A DNA stretch of 64,000 nucleotides from JADJPO01 sp963724535 (GTDB lineage Bacteria; Actinomycetota; Actinomycetes; Actinomycetales; Kineosporiaceae), in assembly GCA_963724535.1 (NCBI GenBank), contig CAVRVD010000002.1, forward strand, positions 1 to 64,000, given 5' to 3'. Shown here piece after piece: positions 12,297-21,361 of this stretch. The notes under the pieces were generated by a model, which was not told the DNA's origin, ran no database searches, and worked only from the letters and a program-made list of their open reading frames with translations. How positions within the stretch are numbered: position 1 is the stretch's first letter; the number at the start of each line of letters is the position of its first letter. Position numbers and translations under genes: made by a program.

Positions 12297-12492
12297 TCAC
12301 CGGAAGACCTGGTCGAACTCCGCGATCCGCTCGCGATAGGCCTCGACGAGGTTCCGGGCCACGGTGACGCAGTCCACCAGCGGGTGCACCGCGAACGCCT
12401 CCGCGGCACGTCGTGGCGAGCCCTCGACCGCGGCCGCGATGGCCGCCTCCTCGGCCGCCGCCAGCGCAGCGTCGTCGGCCAGCAGCCGGGGA
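12297..12492 (-). pseudogene. 3' remnant of a family 4 glycosidase (6-phospho-beta-glucosidase type)
   Basis: Only the last about 64 codons remain. They include AFAVHPLVDCVTVARNLVEAY and end in FDQVFR, which matches the C-terminus of GH4 NAD-dependent phosphoglycosidases (LicH/CelF group). The rest of the gene, which would lie to the right, is missing: reading is interrupted near 12492 where the remnant of a PfkB kinase on the other strand begins. No start codon belongs to this piece. Confidence 0.65.
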
Positions 12493-12496
12493 CCGC

Positions 12497-12893
12497 ATTC
12501 GCGCCGAACGCGCGCGAGGCCATGGCCTACACCCGCACGCCCACCACGCAGGAGGCGCTGTACGCCCTGGCCGATCTGGTGCCGCTCGCCGTGATCACCA
12601 GCGGGTCGGACGGCGCGATGGCCATCGACGCCACGACCGGTGAGGAGTGCCACGTGCCGGCCCTGCGGGTCACCGAACTCGACCCGACCGTCGCGAGCGA
12701 CGTCTTCACGGCCTCGCTGGTGCTCGGCACACTCAAGGGCTGGCCGCTCGCCGACCGGCTCGCGTTCGGCAACCTGTGCTCGGGGCTGGCCCTGCAACAG
12801 TACGGCGGCTCGCTCGCCGCCCCCGCCTGGGGCGACATCGCGGACTGGTGGACGGCGCTGTCCGCAGGCGCTACGCCTTCCTCGACGACCTGA
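12497..12893 (+). pseudogene. 3' remnant of a PfkB-family sugar kinase
   Basis: About 130 C-terminal codons of a PfkB/ribokinase-fold kinase are left (PNAREAMAYTRTPTTQEAL, VITSGSDGAMAID, SLAAPAWGDIADWW). The catalytic signature that normally reads DPTGAGD is degraded to DPTVASD, losing both the anion-hole Gly-Ala-Gly and normal spacing to the base. The 5' two thirds, including the sugar-binding half, are absent. It abuts the GH4 remnant head to head, so both lost their 5' ends, most simply in one deletion. Confidence 0.65.
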
Positions 12894-13000
12894 TCACCGA
12901 CGTGCCCGCCGAGGCCTGCCGACGGGCCACCGCGACCGTCGCCCGAGTGGCCGACGGCGCAGGATCCGCCCGCCCCCGCACAGTGACCTCTCCGGGATCG

Positions 13001-14341
13001 TCAGGGGGCGCTTGGTCGGGCGGAGGCGTCCGGCTGGCTCGGCAGTCCCAGCGGATGGGCCAGTTCGTCGGCCGGCAGCCGGGCCCAGACGATCGCCACC
13101 ACGGCGACCACGGGGGGCACCAGACCGGCGATCAGGAACGTAATCTCCAGGCCGACCAGTTCCGCGAGGGGACCGGCCAGCGCCATCGAGACCGGCATCA
13201 GACTGAGCGAGACGAAGAAGTCCAGCGAGGAGACCCGACCGAGCAGTCGAGGTGGCACCCGGCGCTGCAGGAGCGTCCCCCAGATCACCATCGGTGCGCC
13301 GATCGCGACCCCCAGCACGAACGCGGCCACGACCACCAGCCATAGGCTTCCGGCCGCTCCGATGACCACGAGGGGAAGCGATCCGAGCCCCCAGGCGAGG
13401 ATCATCGCCGTCAGGTACCGCCGCGGCATCGCCATGGACCCGACGACGATCGAGCCGAGCGCGCTGCCGATCCCGAAGGCGGCCAGCACCAGCGCGTGAG
13501 CGTTCGATCCACCCCCGAGACGATCCTTGATCAGGAAGGGGATGAGGACCTCGACCGGGCCCATCACCGAGAGCACCAGGAGCGAGGCGAACATCAGGGT
13601 GGCCAGCAGCCAGGGGGTGCGGACCATGTAGCGGAATCCCTCGAGGAGGTCATCGAGCGCCGTCCGGACCGCATGCCTGGGGGCGCCGTCGGAAGCGTCG
13701 GCGCCGCCCCCGGCGTGGTCCCGGCGCACGACGTAGCGCGGCACCAGCATCAGGATGGGCAGCGCGGCCGCGGAGGCGACTGCTGCGACCCCGACGGCGG
13801 CGGACGGCGAGAGCGCCCCGACCACGGCACCGGCCACCGCCGGCCCGAGCGCCTGCAGCAGGGTGGGCCGGATCATCCCCTCGTACCCGTTGACCGCGAG
13901 CAGGTCCTCGGCCGGCACCAGCGCCGGGAGCCAGGCGGAGTACGCCGGGTAGTAGAAGGACGAGGCCACCCCCAGCACGAAGGCCATGGCGGCGAGCAGC
14001 GGGATCGTGTTCCAGTCCGCCTGCGAGGCCACGCCGACCGCGACCAGCACCGCGGTCTCGATCGTGGCCACCGCGAGCACGATCAACTTCTGCGGGGCCC
14101 GGTCGGCGGCCACCCCCGCGACGAGGGCGAACAACAGCACTCCGACGGCGTTCGCGGTGGCGACCACCGACAGCTGCGTCGGTCCGCCGCCCATCCGGAT
14201 GACCTCCCAGACCAGGGCGACCGTCCAGACCCCGATGGCGAACATGTTGAGCGCCATGGCGAGGGCAAGCCGTCGATAGGCCTGCGACCGGAACGGGACG
14301 AGCAGGCGCGGTGTCCGCCGTCCGGTCCTCATGTCCGACAT
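13001..14341 (-). CDS. MFS transporter (EntS/MFS_3-like exporter)
   Basis: A 446-residue membrane protein with about twelve helices and a long central cytoplasmic loop (RRDHAGGGADASDGAPRHAV). Motif A-like AGVAADRAPQK follows the second helix. This is the group that includes the enterobactin exporter EntS and actinomycete drug/metabolite exporters. The ATG at 14341 (MSDMRTG) is chosen; a TTG nine codons upstream and an ATG three codons downstream are also possible. It diverges from the ankyrin gene, with about 200 bp between. Confidence 0.82.
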   Translation of the reverse strand: MSDMRTGRRTPRLLVPFRSQAYRRLALAMALNMFAIGVWTVALVWEVIRMGGGPTQLSVVATANAVGVLLFALVAGVAADRAPQKLIVLAVATIETAVLVAVGVASQADWNTIPLLAAMAFVLGVASSFYYPAYSAWLPALVPAEDLLAVNGYEGMIRPTLLQALGPAVAGAVVGALSPSAAVGVAAVASAAALPILMLVPRYVVRRDHAGGGADASDGAPRHAVRTALDDLLEGFRYMVRTPWLLATLMFASLLVLSVMGPVEVLIPFLIKDRLGGGSNAHALVLAAFGIGSALGSIVVGSMAMPRRYLTAMILAWGLGSLPLVVIGAAGSLWLVVVAAFVLGVAIGAPMVIWGTLLQRRVPPRLLGRVSSLDFFVSLSLMPVSMALAGPLAELVGLEITFLIAGLVPPVVAVVAIVWARLPADELAHPLGLPSQPDASARPSAP

Positions 14342-14538
14342 GGCATCACGCGGGCGCGACCCGGGCAACGACGTTCCACACCACGATCACGAACAGCGGC
14401 GCTACCGTGAGCTCCTGGCACGGGAGGGTGCCTCCGGGTCCGCGGGCAGGACTGAGTCCACCTCCGGTCAGCTCTGATGCAGCCGTCGGCGATCCCGTCC
14501 CCGGCCCGGTACGCGGACCTCGGGCCCGAGGAGTCGAC

Positions 14539-15561
14539 ATGGCGATCCTGTCCCCACGACCCGATCTCGACCAGCTCCGCCGTCGGGCCAAGGAGTTGCT
14601 CGCGGCTGCGCGGCGAGGTGATCCCGACGCGGCCGCCCGGATCCGCGCGGTGTCCGAGCGAGTCACCCTCGCCGCGGCGCAGACGGCCCTGGCCCGGGAC
14701 CACGGCTTCACCGGCTGGACGGCGCTTCAGGCCGAGGTGGTGCGCCGCCAGGTGCTGGACGCCCGAGACCTCGATCGGCTCTCGGCGCTGCTCGCCGACG
14801 ATCCCGGGCTGGCTGCGGCGTCCCTGTACGGCTGGGGCGATCACCTGCTCGGGGCGGGCCCGCTGGGCTACGTGGCGATGCTCAGGTTCGACACCACACG
14901 GCAGGTGTGGCGCGACGTGCCCGGGACGGCGGGCCTAGCGAGGGCCCTGATCGCGGCGGGTGCGGCGGTGGATGGTGACCCGGCGGACCGGGAGACACCG
15001 CTGATCACCGCCGCAAGTTACGGCGACGCCGAGGTGGCGCGCGTGCTCATCGGGGCTGGCGCCGATCTGGAGGCCACCGCATCCCCGGACTCCGGTGGTG
15101 TCCCCGGCGGGACGGCCCTGCTGCACGCCGCCGTGTTCGGCATGACCGGGGTGGTCGACGTCCTGGTCGCGGCCGGGGCGGTCGTGCCCGACGTGGTGCT
15201 GGGGGCCGCCGCGGGGGACATCACGCGGTGGTCGCCGGCCGAGGCTGCGCCCGAGATCCGGGTCCTGGCGCTGGTCATGGCGGCCGACCACCAGCGCCTC
15301 GGCGTCATCGACGCCCTCGTCGCCGCCGGGACCCCGGTCGATGCGGCCGACGCCACCTGGGGACGGCACCCGCTTCGCCTGGCCGCCCAGAACGGTCGGG
15401 CGGCGAGCGTGCGGCGACTCCTCGACCTCGGCGCCGATCCGGCCCGCACCAACGAGCGGGGCCGTACGCCGCTCGACCTGTGCCGGCTCGGCCGGCGCGA
15501 CCACCCAGCGAGCCGGGGCCACGAACAGGTCGAGGTGCTGCTCGGCGGGCTCATCGGTTGA
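14539..15561 (+). CDS. Ankyrin-repeat protein
   Basis: A 340-residue protein starting at ATG 14539 behind CGAGGAG. The first about 65 residues form the helical lead found in actinomycete ankyrin proteins (LRRRAKELLAAARRGDPDA, then ALARDHGFTGWTALQ). Ankyrin units follow, with RETPLITAASYGDAEVARVL, GTALLHAAVFGMTGVVDVLV, HPLRLAAQNGRAASVRRLLD and a final NERGRTPLDLCRL. No signal peptide or membrane helix is seen. It is probably a cytoplasmic protein-binding scaffold; the partner is unknown. Confidence 0.85.
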   Translation: MAILSPRPDLDQLRRRAKELLAAARRGDPDAAARIRAVSERVTLAAAQTALARDHGFTGWTALQAEVVRRQVLDARDLDRLSALLADDPGLAAASLYGWGDHLLGAGPLGYVAMLRFDTTRQVWRDVPGTAGLARALIAAGAAVDGDPADRETPLITAASYGDAEVARVLIGAGADLEATASPDSGGVPGGTALLHAAVFGMTGVVDVLVAAGAVVPDVVLGAAAGDITRWSPAEAAPEIRVLALVMAADHQRLGVIDALVAAGTPVDAADATWGRHPLRLAAQNGRAASVRRLLDLGADPARTNERGRTPLDLCRLGRRDHPASRGHEQVEVLLGGLIG

Positions 15562-15590
15562 GTCCGCCGAGCAGCGCGTCGGAGCCGCCG

Positions 15591-16307
15591 TCACCGATGG
15601 CGACCCGTCGCCCGCGGTTCGACCGCTCGCCCGGAGATGACGGTGTTCACGGGGATGAACACCGAACGGGTGAGGCGGCCCCGCCGCAGGTCGACCTCGG
15701 CGACGCCCGATGCCTCGATCAGCGCGGCGGTGTCCCGGCCCAGCTGGCATCCCTCGAACAGCCACGACCACGGGCGGGCGAGGGCAGCCTGGAGCCAGCG
15801 GCGTGGCGAGGTCGGCCGAGCGGCCACGTGCTCGACGAACCGGAACGTGCCCCCGGGCCGGAGTACCCGGCGAACCTCGGCGAGCGCCCGATCGGGGTCG
15901 GCGACCGTGCAGAGCACCAGTGAGCACATCACCGTGTCGACGCTGTCGTCGAGGACGGGGAGGCGTTCGGCCGGCGCACCGACGATGTCGAGATCGATGC
16001 CACGTTCCCGCGCCCGTTCGGTGAGGCGCGCGTGCATCGCCTCGTTGGGCTCGACGGCGATGAGGCGACTGCCGCAGGGCAGGTAGCCGAAGTTGGCACC
16101 GACCCCGGCGCCGATCTCCAGGACGGTGCCGACCTCGACGTCGGCGAAAGCTTGGCGCTTGTGGCGACGGCTGATGGCGTTGATGTATCGGTCGAAGGCG
16201 TCGAAGAACCAGGCGTTGAGCCGTCCGATCCTTCCGTTGTGGAACGTCGACGGACCGTCCACCGCCTTGCCACGTGACATCTCCCACGTGGTGATCGTGG
16301 CACTCAT
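15591..16307 (-). CDS. Class I SAM-dependent methyltransferase, METTL7/UbiE-like
   Basis: Last gene of a tight leftward operon, starting 4 bp after the homocysteine methyltransferase stop. The 238-residue protein has the SAM-binding GxGxG loop as LEIGAGVGANFGYL (about 62-75), the acidic residue in AVEPNEAM, and the post-motif VLRPGGTFRFVEHVA. The FRFVEHV signature and the following RWLQAALARPWSWLFEGC segment resemble METTL7-type thiol methyltransferases, though ubiquinone/phospholipid methyltransferases share these motifs. The substrate is unknown. Confidence 0.8.
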   Translation of the reverse strand: MSATITTWEMSRGKAVDGPSTFHNGRIGRLNAWFFDAFDRYINAISRRHKRQAFADVEVGTVLEIGAGVGANFGYLPCGSRLIAVEPNEAMHARLTERARERGIDLDIVGAPAERLPVLDDSVDTVMCSLVLCTVADPDRALAEVRRVLRPGGTFRFVEHVAARPTSPRRWLQAALARPWSWLFEGCQLGRDTAALIEASGVAEVDLRRGRLTRSVFIPVNTVISGRAVEPRATGRHR

Positions 16308-16311
16308 CAGG

Positions 16312-17301
16312 TCACCGTCCCGGGGGTCCGGCGACGGTGCGGGCCGCGATCGCGGCGCTGATCCCGTCGAGGTGCATCAGATCGGTGCCGCAGCATCCGC
16401 CGGTGACGGCGAGGTGGGGGAGTCGATCGGCGATCGAGAGGTATCCGGCGACCAGGACGGCCTCGTCGCCGCGATCGAGTTCGGTGGCGTTGTCCAGCTC
16501 CTCGTGGCTCATCGTCGAGGCATTCGCGCGGATGCCCCGCACGCGGTGCCATGGCCCGGGCTCGTCGAACACGTGGGCGAAGTGCGTCGGGTGTGCGCAG
16601 TTCACCATGAAGTAGGCGGCGGCGCCGTCCGTCGCGGCATCGACCTGCTCGATCGCGGAGGCCAGGGTCTGTCCGGAGGGGAGCCGGCCGTCGGTCTCGA
16701 GCGTGAAGGAGATCACCGCCGGGACGTCCTCGCGGATCGCCGCCAGCACGATGCCCGTCGCCTCGTCCGCGAAGTTGAGGGTGAAGGCTGACACCAGGTC
16801 GGCGCCGGCGTCGGCGAGAGAGCGCACCTGCGGATGGTGATAGGCGGCCGCCTCGGAGGCCCTCATCGCGTCGGCGATGGCGTAGCCGTCGCCGCGCGGG
16901 CCCAGGTTCCCACTGATGACGACCGGCACGTCGGCGTTGGCCTCGCGCAGCTCGACGAAGAAGTCCACCGCGTCGTGGTTCACCCGGTCGAGGGCGTCGG
17001 CGTCGTAGCCGAGCAGCGCACCCCAGTCGGAGCTGGCGCGCCACGTGGCGGTCTCAATCACGACTCCGGTGCCGTCGCGCCGCGCGAGGTCGATCACCGA
17101 TTGGAAGTAGGTGCGGATCGTCTCACGGTGATCGGCGGACTCGAGCAGCGGGAAGGTGGCGAAGTGCGGCAGGTCGATGCCGTGGTGGAAGACCAGGTCG
17201 GTCTCGAAGCCTGCCTCGCTGATGAAGGTGCGTCCGGCCAGCTGCGGCAGCCGGCCGGCGTCGGTGGGGTGGTTCGTGGTAGCGGTGGCGGATGTACTCA
17301 T
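16312..17301 (-). CDS. Homocysteine S-methyltransferase (MmuM-like)
   Basis: This zinc enzyme family moves a methyl group from S-methylmethionine, SAM or a related donor to homocysteine, giving methionine. The 329-residue protein starts at ATG 17301 after AAAGGACACC, and that ATG overlaps the stop of the PhyH gene. The zinc-binding cysteines are present in FMVNCAHP and in the near C-terminal TGGCCGTD pair. The length fits stand-alone MmuM/YagD enzymes rather than MetH. Here it sits in a dioxygenase/methyltransferase operon, so it may act on a pathway intermediate instead of serving housekeeping methionine supply. Confidence 0.85.
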   Translation of the reverse strand: MSTSATATTNHPTDAGRLPQLAGRTFISEAGFETDLVFHHGIDLPHFATFPLLESADHRETIRTYFQSVIDLARRDGTGVVIETATWRASSDWGALLGYDADALDRVNHDAVDFFVELREANADVPVVISGNLGPRGDGYAIADAMRASEAAAYHHPQVRSLADAGADLVSAFTLNFADEATGIVLAAIREDVPAVISFTLETDGRLPSGQTLASAIEQVDAATDGAAAYFMVNCAHPTHFAHVFDEPGPWHRVRGIRANASTMSHEELDNATELDRGDEAVLVAGYLSIADRLPHLAVTGGCCGTDLMHLDGISAAIAARTVAGPPGR

Positions 17302-18200
17302 GACGGTGTCCTTTCGCCGAAGCGGACTCCGGCAGTGATGGGGATATCGGGATGGTTGAACAGGTGGGCGGGGTCCTCGAAGTCGACGAGCCAGAGGCGA
17401 CCCCCGTCGCGCGGGGCCGGGTTGTACTCGGCGAACCCGAGGAGCTCCTGCGCCCGGCGGGGCAGGGTGGCGCCGATAGCCGCCGGAACGGAGAAGGCGT
17501 GCGCCTCCTCGGGTCGCAGCCAACCGAGCAGGTAGCTGACGTGGAGGGCCTGACGCCACTGGTCGGCGGTGTGGTTTGCGCCGCCGCCGTGGATCGTCTT
17601 GCCACTGAACAGCAGTACCGATCCCGTCGACATCTCGGCCGGGATCGACGACCTCGGGTCGAAGAGAACGTCGCTGTCGGGACGCAGGTGGCTGCCGGGC
17701 ATGACGCGGGTGGCTCCGTTGTCGACGGTGAAGTCGGTGAGGGCGACCATGGCGATCACGGTGATCTCGGGCCCGTCAGGCAGGTACTGGTTGAACCACG
17801 GCCACCCGGTCTGGTCTCGGTGCAGGTACTGGGCGGGTTCGCCCGGACCGATCGCGATCAGCTGGGTGTCGCTGATCTGGGTCGCGCCGCCGTCGGGGAT
17901 CAGACGCTGGTCGGCGACCCCGAGAACGGTGTCGTCGAGGCAGACGTCGACGAAGGTCGACGTCTTGGCGGCGATGCCGTTGACCCGCATCGTGTTCCGG
18001 CCATGGAACTGCTCCCACTCGGGGTCGCCGCTGCGGCTCCCGGCCGGCGTGCGCCGGACCCACGGGGCCAGGTCGTCGCGCCGCCGAGCGAGGACCCCCG
18101 CGTCGACGAGACCGTCGACGATCACGGCGCCGACCTCGTCGATCGCCGCGCTCACCTCGACGACGCCGGCAGTGCGGGGCAGGGTGGGCAGAGCAGACAT
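17298..18200 (-). CDS. PhyH (phytanoyl-CoA dioxygenase) family Fe(II)/2-oxoglutarate enzyme
   Basis: A 300-residue oxygenase. The iron site is visible as the HxD pair in YLHRDQTGWPW (about residue 127) and a distal His in KTIHGGGANHT, with the probable 2-oxoglutarate Arg in WRQALHVSYLLGW. Members hydroxylate or otherwise oxidise very diverse small molecules, so the family name says little about substrate. It is translationally coupled to its neighbours: 2 bp after the barrel-protein gene and overlapping the methyltransferase start by 4 bp (ATGA). Confidence 0.85.
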   Translation of the reverse strand: MSALPTLPRTAGVVEVSAAIDEVGAVIVDGLVDAGVLARRRDDLAPWVRRTPAGSRSGDPEWEQFHGRNTMRVNGIAAKTSTFVDVCLDDTVLGVADQRLIPDGGATQISDTQLIAIGPGEPAQYLHRDQTGWPWFNQYLPDGPEITVIAMVALTDFTVDNGATRVMPGSHLRPDSDVLFDPRSSIPAEMSTGSVLLFSGKTIHGGGANHTADQWRQALHVSYLLGWLRPEEAHAFSVPAAIGATLPRRAQELLGFAEYNPAPRDGGRLWLVDFEDPAHLFNHPDIPITAGVRFGERTPS

Positions 18201-18202
18201 CG

Positions 18203-18772
18203 TCAGCCCACCGCCGGAGTCAGCGTCACACTCAGCTTCACGCCGCCGCTCGTGCTGAAGCCCTCGAGGACCTGGGACTGGATGCCGGCTGCGCCGGCGT
18301 GTTCGCCGGTGCCGCCGACCACGGCGCGGTCGACGGGCGAACCGATCTCTGGCGTCTCGACGCCGTGGGTGATGACGATGTCGTCGCCGTCGAAGTCACC
18401 GAAGTCGTAGATCTGCGTGCTGGCCACCCACGGCCCGGTCTTGGTGTGAGCGCCGTCGCCGAGGAGGACGCCCTCACAGATCCAGGTCCCCAGCACCCGA
18501 TCGGGATGCGTCGCGCTGCCGTCGGGTTTGACGCCGCCACCCAGAGCAAGCGTTCCGGGCTCGTAGATGAAGCCGTGGGTCGCGAACTGGTTGCCGTAGC
18601 CGGGCATACCGTCGTCGAAGACCGGCGCTTCGTCGAAGGCGAAGCGGGCGGCGTCCTCAGCGATCTCGATCGATTCCGGCGCAGCCGACTCACCGCCGCC
18701 GTCCGAGGCTGCGGACGTGGCAGCGACGCCGATGGCGGCGATGGCGGCGCCGGCGATGTGTCGTCTGGACAT
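18203..18772 (-). CDS. Secreted AOC/dirigent-like barrel protein
   Basis: First gene of the operon, 189 residues, with a clear ribosome site (CGAGGAGC) before ATG 18772. The N-terminus MSRRHIAGAAIAAIGVAA has a twin-arginine and an Ala-rich core, a likely Tat or Sec signal; there is no lipobox cysteine. The mature part resembles the allene-oxide-cyclase/dirigent barrel: GTWICEGVLL, STQIYDFGDFDGDDIVITHG, and the hallmark VVGGTGEHAGAAG, then SVTLTP at the end. Such barrels bind hydrophobic ligands or guide cyclisations. Which applies here is not known. Confidence 0.65.
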   Translation of the reverse strand: MSRRHIAGAAIAAIGVAATSAASDGGGESAAPESIEIAEDAARFAFDEAPVFDDGMPGYGNQFATHGFIYEPGTLALGGGVKPDGSATHPDRVLGTWICEGVLLGDGAHTKTGPWVASTQIYDFGDFDGDDIVITHGVETPEIGSPVDRAVVGGTGEHAGAAGIQSQVLEGFSTSGGVKLSVTLTPAVG

Positions 18773-18931
18773 GGGAATGCTCCTCGACCGTCTCGGGTCT
18801 GCTGGTGCTGTCGGTCATCGGCGGGAATGCGAACTCGTGCCATCGTCGGAAACCGGAGGCTGAGGAGCTTGGGGACGACGTCCAGATCGCCTGAGGATCG
18901 GTCGCTGACGTCGCTCGGGCGGCGGGCCACA

Positions 18932-21355
18932 ATGGTCGCCATGGTGCGGTTCGGTCGCTGCTCGGTCGACGTCGCGGCGCGCGTCGTCGAACGCGACGGC
19001 CGGGCTCGCCACCTCGAACCGCAGGCGTTCGATCTGCTCGCCTATCTGTTGGCCCACGCCGATCGGGTGGTGCCGAAGCAGGAGCTCCTCGACGAGGTCT
19101 GGGGTGATCAGTTCCTGTCGGACTCGGTCCTGACGACGCGCGTCAAGGAGATCCGCCGGGCCCTCGGTGACGACGGGACGCGCCAAGCCGTCATCAAGAA
19201 CTTCCGGGGACGCGGCTACCGGTTCGTGGCCGCCCTCGACGACCGGGGGGAAACCGTTGGGCGAGCGGGGCCGTCGTGGGCGGGGCTGATCGGTCGTGAC
19301 ACGGATATCACGCAGGCCGCTGCCCTGCTCCGAACCACCCGGCTCGTCACCCTGGTCGGTCCGGGCGGCGTCGGCAAGACCACCCTCGCGCAGGAACTGG
19401 CGCGCCGATCCCGCGATCGTTTCGCGGACGGCGTCCGGGTGGTGCGGCTGGCCCAGGTCGGCGATCCGGCCAGCGTGATCCACGTCCTGCGGCGCGAGAC
19501 CGATCTGGTCGAGGCCGGCTCCGAGGACGAGGCGCTCGTGCAGGCCCTCGCCGCCCTGGACGCGTTGGTCCTCGTCGACAACTGCGAGCACGTGCTCGAC
19601 GAGGTCAGCCGGCTCGTCGCCGACGTGATGGCCAGGGACGGCGCCGTGACCTTCCTGGCGACCAGCCGAGAGCGCCTCGGCGTTGCCGGCGAACAGGTCT
19701 GGCCGCTCGCCCCGCTCGACGACGGCGCAGCCCGTGACCTCTTGCTCAGCCGGGCTCGGCTCGTTCAGCCGGGATTCGCCTGGACCGAGCGCGACGAGCC
19801 GGCCGTCGACCGGATCCTCCACGCGATCGACCACCTGCCGCTCGCGATCGAGATGGCGGCGGCGCGCCTGCCGACGATGGGCGTCGGTGAACTCGCCGAG
19901 GTTCTGACGAGCCGTCTCGAACTCCTTCGCTCCGCCGACCGGTCGGCCGTCGAGCGCCATCGAACCGTCGACGCCCTGATCGGCTGGTCCGAGAGCCTCC
20001 TCGCCGAGGACGAGCGCGCTCTCCTGGCGACGATGTCGGTCTTCGCCGGGCCCGTCCCGGCCACGGATGTCGCCGCGATCGCCGGGACCGACACCGCCGA
20101 GCTGGCCACCGGACCCCTGGCCGGTCTGGTCGACAAGTCGCTCGTGGTGGCCGACACCTCCCGGAGCCCGGCGTGCTACCGACTCCTCGAGACCGTTCGG
20201 GCACGGGCATCACGACGTCGTCCGGCGAGCGTGGACGCCGCGCACGCCCGCCACATCGCCGACACCGTCACAGCGTGCGACCGCGGGGTCCGCACGGTCG
20301 ATGAACCTGCGGCGGCAGCCCGGCTCCATGCCCTCACGGCCGAGATCCGGGCCGCACACGCCTGGGCCCGCTCCAACCATCCGGGCATCGCCACCGAGCT
20401 GACCGCAGCACTGCTCTGGTACGCCCATGAGCGGCAATGGACCGAACCGGCGACGTGGGCAGCCTCGCTGAGCACGGAGCCGCCGCTCGACGAGGAGCGG
20501 GCCCTCGCCGTTGCGGCGTCCCTCGCCGCGGACGCCTCGAACCGCGGCGACTATGCCCAGGCTCAACGCCTCGCCTCCCGAGCGGCGGTCAGCGCAGACC
20601 CGCGCGTGGCCGGATCGGCACTCGAGGCGCTCGCCGACGTCGGGATCTACACCGGGGATCTCGACGGTGCACGCCGGCACAGCCGGACCCTCATCGGTTT
20701 GGGGACGAGTGTCGGTGATCGCGCACTGTCCGTCTCCGGGATCATCAGCGAGGTCCTCACGTTCGTCTACGACGGTCGACCGGCCGACGGCCAGAGGGTG
20801 CTCGACGGTCACGACACGACCACCGATCTCGGTGCGACCAGCGCGGCGTGGATCGCGTATGCCGAGGGTGAGCTGCTCTCGGCACAGGCTCGCTACGACG
20901 AGGCGATCGAACGGTTCGGCGATGCCGTTCAACTCGGACGATCCGTCGGAAGCCATTTCGTGGTGGGCGTCACCCAGGTGTCGTCGCTCGCCGCGTCCGC
21001 CAGGACCGGCGACGCCATGACGGCGCTTGCCGCATTCCGGCCGCTGCTCGTCGAGTATCGGCGGATGCGCAGTGACAGCCACGGCATCACCGCGATCCGC
21101 AACATCATCGAGGCCCTGGTTCGAGCGGGGCGCTACGAACCGGCGATGGAACTGCTCGGAGCGGTCTCCAGACCGGAGGTGAAATCGACGTACGGCATCG
21201 AGTCGGACCACCTCGACGACGCCCGCTCGATCGCCGTCGACGAGGCGGGGGCGGACGCGGTCGAGATCTGGATCGCCCGCGGTGCCGCCCGGGACATCGC
21301 CTGGGCGCTCGACCACGCCGTCGACCTGCTCGATGCGATCGCGAGCGCGACCTGA
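18932..21355 (+). CDS. Winged-helix/NTPase/TPR regulator (AfsR-like architecture)
   Basis: A 807-residue protein (804 if the ATG at 18941 is used), divergent from the four-gene operon, 159 bp away. Residues about 1-100 form an OmpR-type DNA-binding winged helix (EPQAFDLLAYLLAHADRVVPK, ending RGRGYRFVAAL). An STAND-type NTPase follows with Walker A GPGGVGKTT and Walker B LVLVDNCEHVLDE, then a TPR-rich C-terminal half. Similar proteins switch on neighbouring secondary-metabolism or stress genes after sensing a ligand, so control of the operon 15591-18772 is the natural inference. There is no BTAD domain, so it is not a classic SARP. Confidence 0.82.
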   Translation: MVAMVRFGRCSVDVAARVVERDGRARHLEPQAFDLLAYLLAHADRVVPKQELLDEVWGDQFLSDSVLTTRVKEIRRALGDDGTRQAVIKNFRGRGYRFVAALDDRGETVGRAGPSWAGLIGRDTDITQAAALLRTTRLVTLVGPGGVGKTTLAQELARRSRDRFADGVRVVRLAQVGDPASVIHVLRRETDLVEAGSEDEALVQALAALDALVLVDNCEHVLDEVSRLVADVMARDGAVTFLATSRERLGVAGEQVWPLAPLDDGAARDLLLSRARLVQPGFAWTERDEPAVDRILHAIDHLPLAIEMAAARLPTMGVGELAEVLTSRLELLRSADRSAVERHRTVDALIGWSESLLAEDERALLATMSVFAGPVPATDVAAIAGTDTAELATGPLAGLVDKSLVVADTSRSPACYRLLETVRARASRRRPASVDAAHARHIADTVTACDRGVRTVDEPAAAARLHALTAEIRAAHAWARSNHPGIATELTAALLWYAHERQWTEPATWAASLSTEPPLDEERALAVAASLAADASNRGDYAQAQRLASRAAVSADPRVAGSALEALADVGIYTGDLDGARRHSRTLIGLGTSVGDRALSVSGIISEVLTFVYDGRPADGQRVLDGHDTTTDLGATSAAWIAYAEGELLSAQARYDEAIERFGDAVQLGRSVGSHFVVGVTQVSSLAASARTGDAMTALAAFRPLLVEYRRMRSDSHGITAIRNIIEALVRAGRYEPAMELLGAVSRPEVKSTYGIESDHLDDARSIAVDEAGADAVEIWIARGAARDIAWALDHAVDLLDAIASAT

Positions 21356-21361
21356 TCGCGC

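Noticed and set aside
18932..21355. Regulator as a classic SARP with BTAD domain
   Set aside because: The winged helix is followed directly by the NTPase; no BTAD segment is present.
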